54,593 nt of DNA from Syncephalis plumigaleata (Eukaryota; Zoopagomycota; Zoopagomycetes; Zoopagales; Piptocephalidaceae). Position numbers and translations under genes: made by a program. The notes beneath the pieces were generated by a model. That model ran no database searches. It saw only the letters and a program-made list of their open reading frames with translations, and was not told where the DNA came from. Within the stretch, counting starts at the first letter, position 1, and the number at the start of each line of letters is the position of its first letter. Location of the stretch: NCBI GenBank assembly GCA_025201365.1, contig JAIXMF010000051.1, forward strand, positions 1-54,593. The letters run 5' to 3'. This document shows, piece after piece, positions 47,748 to 54,593 of the stretch.

Positions 47748-49838
47748 ATGATTCCACACTCTATACGTATCACCCTATTAGTATCTGTACTGATTGTACA
47801 GACAGTTTCCATACCATGGAACAAGCTAGACTCACCGATATCGCATGCTAATCATCGATCTGGATTGACTAAACTACAACGTCGTTCACTATTTGATGGC
47901 AGCAGTGCAACCAATAGACCATTCAACATAGATCTATCAAACATAAAAGAGTTTGAACTTTTAGTTGATAAAGATGTCCCTATAGCTGAACACTTTCCAT
48001 CCACAGAGTTGGTCATACCACCTACAGCACACTCGATAACAGGTGTGAGTGCAATGCATAGAAAGGGGATTACCGGCAAGGGTATCAAGATCGGCATAAT
48101 TGATACGGGCATTGATTATACACATCCAGCACTCGGTGGAAATGATCCTGTCACTAGACGAGTTCAATACGGTCATGATTTCGTTGGCAATGCTTTCAAG
48201 GGAGGCAAACGACAACCATCCGATGATCCAATGGATTGTATTGGACATGGCACTATGGTGGCGGGTATTATAGGTGCCAAAACTTCAGCGGTAGTGGGTG
48301 TTGCACCAGATGCCATACTTGGTGCTTACAAAATTACCGGTTGTGATCCAACATTTGCTTTCGTGGAGGGCATGGAGGAAGTAATGGCAATGGCATTTGA
48401 GGATGGTATGGATATTGTCAATATGTCATTTGGTAGTGGAATCAGGAAGGCAAAGATACTTGCTAAAGTAATAGAGGAATACGCTCATAAGAATATAATC
48501 ATTCTTGGTAGTGTGCCTAACAATGGAGAGAGCGGTGTTATGGGGTGGAGCGCGGATGTTCCTGGCATTCTACCGTCTGTGTTATCCGTTGGTGGCATGG
48601 AGATACACTACAAGATCAAGGATTCATTTTACGTTTCCTACAACGGTTACAACAAGGAGATCGCCTATACTACGACATGTGGTAGTAGTCATCGAATTCA
48701 AGGCATGCTACAAGTTGTAGTGGTGAAACCACCTGCTATAGGAGTAGTATGTGATGTGCCAACCAATGCCAAAGATAATATCGTGTTTGTCGCATCAAGT
48801 GTATGTAATATGGTACAGCTTATGGCTAGAGCGGTCAAACGAGGAGCGGTGGCCGTTATTGCACCTCGTCTACGTGCAAAACCAGTTATATGCACGCTAC
48901 CAATCCTCAGAGCTGAGCCAGCTTTTACATTAATGGTCAATCGATTAACAGCGTACGGCAAATTGATAATGGTTAACTTTAATGATCATAAGAAAGCAAT
49001 CCCACAACGTTCTACTATGATGGGAAGTGTCAATTCTGCCTGGGGACCGACAGCGCAATTTCGACTAAGTCCGGAAATTGTAGCACCAAGCGATAATCTG
49101 ATAACCACCATACGTAATGGATACGTGTACATGCATGGTAATTCCGGTGCTGCACCTTACTTGGCTGGCATGGCTGCTCTTTACTTTGAGCATTGCGATA
49201 AAAACGGAAAGACACGACCGAACTATAGTCAACTTCGATCATTGCTACAAAATAATGCCATACCGTACATGGTACCGGGTAAGAATCTGGCTGGATCAGT
49301 GGCACATCAAGGTGCTGGCATGGCACACATAGGCCGAATGATAAAGAGTACATTTAGTGCATCGCCATCAGCAATCGAGCTATCAGACATTAAACAACGA
49401 TCTACATTGGATTATACCAAATCAGCAAGCATCACCATCCGTAGCAATGATACGAATACGCAAACACTCTACCTTCGACATATACCAGCAGTGTCTATGC
49501 GTGCATTCCATGCAAATGGTAAAGCAACTGAAGAAATAGTAACAACCAATATTCATATCGAGGCCACGTTTACTGGACCGCAAGTTATTACTCTAAAACC
49601 GAATGACAAAGTTTCCGTACCTATTACTTTCACAATACCGGTGGAACTTAACTATGATGAACATTGGGTCTATTCAGGATACATAGTCATTGATACGAAA
49701 GCACCGGTCAATGGGAAACCACCATCTAACCATGCTGTCTATGTGCCATACCTTGGTTTGAATGGTAATATCAAGACTATTACCAAGCTCTTTAAACTGA
49801 ATGGAAAGCTGTTTTACAGTAAAAATATAAAACACTAA
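47748..49838 (+). CDS. secreted subtilisin-like serine protease (S8) with PA-like insert
   Basis: 696 aa in one exon. The ATG at 47748 was preferred to the one at 47670 because it opens a signal peptide (MIPHSIRITLLVSVLIVQTV). A propeptide of ~75 residues precedes the peptidase. The Asp is in IGIIDTGIDYTHPAL, the His in CIGHGTMVAGIIG, the oxyanion Asn probably in PNNGESG, and the Ser in GNSGAAPYLAG. The usual GTSMA motif is altered to GNSGA, leaving the Ser itself. A protease-associated-type insert lies between His and Ser (about residues 300-420). The C-terminal ~100 residues (TLYLRHIP to WVYSGYIVIDTKAP) resemble the Fn3-like domain of large subtilases, and the protein stops soon after. In fungi such enzymes digest host or prey proteins. 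Absence of introns is unusual in this window. Confidence 0.85.
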   Translation: MIPHSIRITLLVSVLIVQTVSIPWNKLDSPISHANHRSGLTKLQRRSLFDGSSATNRPFNIDLSNIKEFELLVDKDVPIAEHFPSTELVIPPTAHSITGVSAMHRKGITGKGIKIGIIDTGIDYTHPALGGNDPVTRRVQYGHDFVGNAFKGGKRQPSDDPMDCIGHGTMVAGIIGAKTSAVVGVAPDAILGAYKITGCDPTFAFVEGMEEVMAMAFEDGMDIVNMSFGSGIRKAKILAKVIEEYAHKNIIILGSVPNNGESGVMGWSADVPGILPSVLSVGGMEIHYKIKDSFYVSYNGYNKEIAYTTTCGSSHRIQGMLQVVVVKPPAIGVVCDVPTNAKDNIVFVASSVCNMVQLMARAVKRGAVAVIAPRLRAKPVICTLPILRAEPAFTLMVNRLTAYGKLIMVNFNDHKKAIPQRSTMMGSVNSAWGPTAQFRLSPEIVAPSDNLITTIRNGYVYMHGNSGAAPYLAGMAALYFEHCDKNGKTRPNYSQLRSLLQNNAIPYMVPGKNLAGSVAHQGAGMAHIGRMIKSTFSASPSAIELSDIKQRSTLDYTKSASITIRSNDTNTQTLYLRHIPAVSMRAFHANGKATEEIVTTNIHIEATFTGPQVITLKPNDKVSVPITFTIPVELNYDEHWVYSGYIVIDTKAPVNGKPPSNHAVYVPYLGLNGNIKTITKLFKLNGKLFYSKNIKH

Positions 49839-49913
49839 CGATATTTATCGAATAAATTTTAGTACTTTTACTTCTTGCCTCACTTTACTAAACCTCTATC
49901 GAATTGTTCATTG

Positions 49914-50931
49914 ATGATATCTAGACGACTTTTCACGACACATAGCCCTATTGGGTGGCGCAATAGTGTTATACGACCAACGCGACGCTTTCTAGTTACA
50001 ACGAGTAATGAGCATAAACGTGTAAACACCGCGTCGTCGAAAGAATCGACATTACGTTGGCGTAAAGCTGCGCAATCAGGCAAGTACGCGTTAACTTGTG
50101 TGCATATATCATTAATTGGCGTGTCATGATAATGAACTATCTGCTATAATAGCTGCGCGTATTGGTACGACTACTTGGCATTTAGGTTTGGTTGCCTTGG
50201 GCACCGTTGTATTTGGCACGGTGACTTATGCGCTATATCGTGAATTATACGCCTCCGACACCATAGGTGAACTCTATAATCAAGCATGGTCATTGATTAA
50301 GGCAGACGATACAGTAAGACGACTAGATTGATCATCTAAATCTATGTAGCATCATCCACTAGAATACTAATACAATGAATTGATTGATTGATTGATTAGT
50401 TGAAGCAGATGCTAGGTGAACCCGTACAATTGATAAAAGCATCTCGTATATCAGTGCGTGCAAGGTAAATGAACAATTGCTCATAATGACACGATAACTC
50501 AATGGTAGACACTATATAGATATATAGTCAGTGATGCAAATCAACGAGAACACACACTCATACGGATACCTATTCAAGGATCTATAACTACAGGTGAAGC
50601 TCATGTGGATGCAATTGTAAGTATCTTTATTCATATTACGCATCTACATATACATGTATATATATATATTGATACAATTGAACACATATAGAAAATACGT
50701 AATGATAAACAAGTGATAGTTTGGCAAGTTCAGAGTATTTATGTAGATATACCTGGTAATACATCATTGTAACTATTATTATTATAATAAGCTAATACAG
50801 ATGATTTATTGTCTTCTATAGGACATGGACTACCATCTAAGCGTATTACAGTAGTAGAACCATCATCATCATCTAACCAATTGTCATCTAATAGTAATTT
50901 ACTACAACGTATTATGAAACGATCCTCATAA
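49914..50931 (+). CDS. TIM21: TIM21-like subunit of the mitochondrial inner-membrane translocase
   Basis: Six exons (49914-50079, 50153-50313, 50400-50464, 50520-50616, 50692-50755, 50822-50931) sum to 663 nt, giving 220 aa in frame. The ATG at 49914 opens a presequence (MISRRLFTTHSPIGWRNSV). One membrane helix (LGLVALGTVVFGTVTYALY) is followed by RELYASDTIGELYNQAWSLI, the Tim21 pattern, then LGEPVQLI and an intermembrane-space domain with GSITTGEAHVDA and WQVQSIYVDIPG. Tim21 contacts the TOM complex and couples TIM23 to the respiratory chain. The first intron has a GC donor (GCAAGT, from 50080), needed to keep the frame. Conservation of the C-terminal domain is modest. Confidence 0.8.
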
Positions 50932-51023
50932 CATTACAAACTACTAACAATAATACTGCTGCTTCATTAACCCCATCTTATTCATAATAAAGATTAATAT
51001 AAAATATTTATTCTCTATAATAA

Positions 51024-53656
51024 TTACACTGCCATTTCTTCATCTTCATCGTAACCGAATTCACGATCAAATTCACTTTTACTCATTTTACCACGACGCA
51101 TCTTTTTAGCTTGTCGTTCCTCTCGTTGTAATTCAGCCCAATCATCTTCATCGTCGTCGTCGTCATTATCATTGTTATTAGTAGCACTGTCTGCATTCAA
51201 ACCAATCGATTGTTGGAATGCCTCCATCTTTTGTCGATCTAGATAGGCTCGTTTCCGTTCCTTCTTCTCCTTACGCTCTCTCTTCTTTTCACGCGCTGCT
51301 TTAGCGTTCGACCAAGCAGTAACTTTCTTTCCAGCACCATTCTTCTTTTCAATATCCTTTGGTCCTGCCTCTTTCTCGGCCTTTATCCTTTTCTTTCGTG
51401 CCTTCTCTCTTACCCTATCTGCATAAGGAATGGTGTCAACATCAATGGCAAATGGTGTAAATTCAGATATGTCCTTGTCTTTAATTCAGGCATTTTTGGC
51501 ATCTAATAAATGTATTAGATATAGTAATAGTAGTATCATGCATTTCATTACCTTTTAATAATGCGTAACTCATGGCCATTTGACAGAGATTCAAATCCTT
51601 AATACGAAATATGTAAGTGGCCTCATGTTTCGTATAACTACGAATATACGAGACAAAGGCTTTTATGCCCTGAATGATACAAGATGAAGTGATTAGCATA
51701 CTGCTGTCCTATCAATCTAGATGTAATGATCAACTTACTCGTTCATACAAATCACGATCTTTAGCAACGATACGTCGAAGTTCCTCGCATATTTCATTCG
51801 CGTCATCATCTACTAGGTTGCTTGATGCAGTTGCTCCATTTGATTTACTATCTATCATCATTTGATCTTCCTCCTCCTCTTCCTCTTCTTCCATTGATTT
51901 CTTAGCTAATGTCAAGTCAGGCATGACATATGGATGTCTAATCATAGGCACTTTTCTAACTCGCATGAAATCTATCAATGTACATACAAATAGTAATAAT
52001 CAGTGCGATTGCTCATTAGTTATTATTGCCATTGAACTTACCGGCATACACTTCCTCACGTCCTTTCCCTAGTAGAACGAGAGCACGTCCTTGACGACCA
52101 GCTCGTGCAGTTCTACCACATCGATGAGCAAACACTTTTGGATCCTGAGGTGGTTCAAACTGGATAACCCAGTCGACATCTGGGATATCAAGTCCACGCG
52201 ATGCTACATCCGTACAAATGAGAACAGCTCCATTGCTGGCCGGTAGGTTGGTGAATGCATCAAATGTAGCTACAGCATCATTAATGATCAATCAGTATAA
52301 CAGAAGATGAGCAAAAAGCAAAGTGAATAAGTATTTACCTGTTCGTTTCTTGGGATCTTGCTTGCCATGTAGTGCAAATAATGGTATATTCTTCAAACGA
52401 GGCAATTTAGGTAATAACTATACGAATAATCTCGTTAATAACATGTACATCACTACATATCCTATTAATTCATTGCCTACCCGACTGAAATAATCAACAA
52501 CCGCACAGGTGGAGAAATAGACGATATACTTCTTACTTGGATCACGTAGTATTAATCGGATCAATTGAGCTATCTTCTGATTAGGCTGACATACTAAATA
52601 GCCAATCTGCAATCTAATGATAAATCATCATTAGCATGAAATCACTACAGTCATTACTACATATCTGACCACTTACGATGCTGGTGTACGTTGTTCTGCA
52701 CCTTGTGCGTTAATATCCTCCACCTTACACACAATGCGTACTGGGTTACGTAGACCGGCACGCACCAATTCCGATACTGCATCCGTCATCGTAGCAGAGA
52801 ACAATGCGGTACGTCGTTGTTTAGGCAATGCACTAACTACCGCACTAATCGACTGACTAAATCCCATGTCCAATAATCTAATTTATATATATATATATAG
52901 ATGAGCATATTGCCGGTCATATCAATTATTAATCCATTTAGACTTACCGATCTGCTTCATCGAGTACGAGTACATCCAATTCACGTACGTCAATCTGACC
53001 AATATACGCTTTACTAGCCAGTAGTTCCTCGAGACGTCCCGGTGTACCCACAAGTACGCTAGCGCCTTCCTTCTCAAATTCACGTATATCATCGACTGCA
53101 GACTTGCCACCACCCGTAACGAGTTGTACATTAAAGTCAACACAGGGTTTAAACTGCTCGAACACCTGATGGATCTGACGAGCCAACTCACTATACAGTC
53201 ATAGTCATTAGATGGCAATCGTAATTGTTTGATACTGCCGTAACTTACCGTGTCGGTGACATGACAATCGCTGCCACTTGTCGTTTATCTAATGGTTCAC
53301 TTCGACGTAACAAGCGTTCCAATACTGGAATAACAAAAGCCAACGTTTTACCCGAGCCAGTTACCGCCTAGCAGGATGATAATATCAATACCAATCATCT
53401 AACTATCTCATATATTGTCTATTCAGCCTACTCACCTCAGCTACAACATCTTTGTTTGCCATAAATAGTGGAATGCTAGCCGCTTGAACGGGTGTCATTT
53501 GTTGAAATCCTAACAAAGCCAACGCCTCTAGACTAATAAGCACAGCTATCTATTAGCAACAGCAACTACTGCATAGTCATATACTACTTACATGGGAGCG
53601 CTAAGCTTGATGTCAAGACTCTTCCAGTCACCAGCGTAGGCAGGTGTGGATTCCAT
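51024..53656 (-). CDS. SPB4: DEAD-box ATP-dependent RNA helicase Spb4/DDX55
   Basis: Eleven exons: 53592-53656, 53436-53532, 53249-53367, 52948-53190, 52677-52877, 52481-52613, 52339-52417, 52042-52269, 51739-51971, 51552-51669 and 51024 to about 51478 or 51502. Motifs: [17 protein letters not shown] (Q motif), AVTGSGKT (I), PTREL (Ia), GTPGR (Ib), VLDEADR (II), FSATM (III), [18 protein letters not shown] (V) and [10 protein letters not shown] (VI). The Spb4-specific extension [20 protein letters not shown] is followed by a Lys/Arg/Glu-rich tail. Spb4 works in 60S subunit assembly in the nucleolus. The last junction is odd. The TAG acceptor at 51503 puts a TGA in frame six codons on; an AAG acceptor 24 nt further gives an open 656-aa frame but skips a segment matching the conserved MPKMPEL. 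Confidence 0.9.
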
Positions 53657-53959
53657 CGTTTGTTATTTAATAATAGGAATCGTTAAAAAGAAAAAAAAGA
53701 AATAAATTTAAAGGACGAATGTGTGTGTGCGTGCATGTGTGGTCATTATCATCACCACTATAAAAACATTATAAATGCCATTGATTTCCGCTTAGTAGCA
53801 GCAGCAGTAGTAGTTGCAACAGTTTGCCTTCTTCTCGTTCTCTTCTCGTAGCATACACCTTTTGTCAAGCGTGTTATCATTGTATACGACAGCTTGTCCA
53901 TTACTGATACGGTGTTTACCAAGGTTATACGCGTATACACACATTCTCTATAGCTGAAT
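53657..53959. other. short divergent intergenic region
   Basis: About 300 bp between the starts of Spb4 (-) and the PP5-type gene (+), probably a shared promoter region. Nothing else is seen. Confidence 0.6.
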
Positions 53960-54593
53960 ATGACAAGTCATCAGGAATCTACGTCGTCGTTGTCCTCCTC
54001 TAATCCTGCAGACACTGCACCAACTACTGTTCCAATGGCTGCTACACCTGTCAGTGAAGAACAACATGCTAAAGCAGAAGTGGTAAAGGCGAAGCTAACA
54101 AGCTTTTCCAAGGTATCACTAATAATAATAGTTGATGCATATATGCATATATACACACACTAACACTATATGCATCAACTTGCTCTTTACTAGCCAAAAA
54201 ATACGCTGAAGCTATAGAGAAATACAGTAAAGCGATAGAGCTTGATCCAACGGTGCCTGCCTATTACTCTAATCGTGCATTTGCTTATATCAAAACAGAG
54301 GCATTTGGCTATGCAATTGCGTAGGTGCTATTCCTTCATCGATTATCACGATCTAATTGTTATTTCATACAGAGATGCAGATAAAGCAATAGAACTGGAT
54401 GCTAGTTATGCCAAGGTAATGGGTGATATCAATTCCATAAGTTACAACTAACACTTATTACTATTAGGCCTATTATCGACGAGCCACTGCCAATATGGCT
54501 CTATTCAACTTTAAGAAATCATTCAGTGATTTCCGTATGGTAATACACGCGTCAATACATGATGTACATTATGCTAACATTACAATTAATAGG
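53960..54593 (+). CDS. serine/threonine phosphatase PP5 (Ppt1), TPR part only (window edge)
   Basis: Exons 53960-54112, 54194-54320, 54373-54415 and 54468-54539; the gene runs off the right edge. After a Ser/Thr/Ala-rich head come TPR units KKYAEAIEKYSKAIELDP, VPAYYSNRAFAYIKTEAFGY and AYYRRATANMALFNFKKSF. These match PP5 (YYRRAASNMALGKF in the animal protein) better than other TPR cochaperones. PP5 TPRs bind Hsp90 and hold the phosphatase inactive. The phosphatase domain is outside the window. In exon 1 the expected segment ANKLFQ lies one frame away from the upstream SEEQHAKAEVVKA. The join therefore needs one extra base in GCGAAGC or an undetected intron. Confidence 0.75.

Noticed and set aside
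51480-51502. In-frame TGA in Spb4 as selenocysteine or a reassigned codon.
   Set aside because: TGA is used as the normal stop elsewhere in the window (TAF6, aminodeoxychorismate synthase). The splice-site or homopolymer explanation is simpler.

Overview
This window is nuclear DNA of an intron-rich eukaryote, most likely an early-diverging (zygomycete-grade) fungus. Fungal signs are a Spb4-type helicase, an Abz1-type fused aminodeoxychorismate synthase, an Sfc1-type carrier, an LSH/Irc5 remodeller, a Cdc42 with a CFIL tail, and a fungalysin (M36) propeptide beside a secreted subtilase. The phylum is an inference (Zoopagomycota would fit) and was not tested. Coding DNA is moderately AT-rich. 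Introns are short, mostly GTAAGT...TAG, and intergenic DNA is full of microsatellites. Most gene models below were built by splicing by eye. Where the exon lengths sum to an exact multiple of three, the entry says so.

Layout, left to right. 1-1937 (-): LisH/CTLH/WD40 protein, WDR47-like, cut by the left edge. 2272-2513: tRNA-Asn and an odd tRNA-like gene. 3135-5282 (+): TAF6. 5444-8700 (-): PDK1-type kinase with a PH domain. 9359-10006 (+): a stand-alone fungalysin propeptide. 10250-11310 (-): an unrecognised secreted protein. 12311-13948 (-) and 23728-25362 (+): two F-box-like genes forming inverted duplicates. Between them lie uL14/RPL23 (14756-15832, +), eL27/RPL27 (16960-17589, +) and two tandem seven-transmembrane receptor-like paralogues (18602-19592 and 21393-22500, -). 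25889-27105 (-): SLC35E3-like transporter. 27839-31284 (+): aminodeoxychorismate synthase. 32451-33380 (-): Cdc42. 35354-36258 (-): an eIF1/SUI1 protein with an insertion. 36756-40380 (-): LSH/HELLS/DDM1-type remodeller. 40830-41507 (-): secreted Pro/Lys-rich repeat protein. 44094-45342 (+): succinate/fumarate carrier. 45823-47197 (+): pyruvate dehydrogenase E1 alpha. 47748-49838 (+): intronless secreted subtilase. 49914-50931 (+): TIM21-like. 51024-53656 (-): Spb4/DDX55. 53960 to the right edge (+): N-terminus of a PP5-type phosphatase.

There is no operon logic; most entries are housekeeping genes in mixed orientation. The accessory, lineage-specific material is at 9.3-25.4 kb (lone propeptide, secreted orphan, inverted F-box duplicates, tandem receptors) and at 40.8-49.8 kb (secreted repeat protein, subtilase). 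The most noteworthy signals are: the inverted F-box pair, whose first ~1.1 kb looks freshly homogenised while the rest has diverged; the M36 propeptide that stops where the protease should begin; an eIF1 about 35 residues longer than usual; three GC-AG introns; and microexons of 12, 18 and 21 nt, two of them placed on catalytic motifs.
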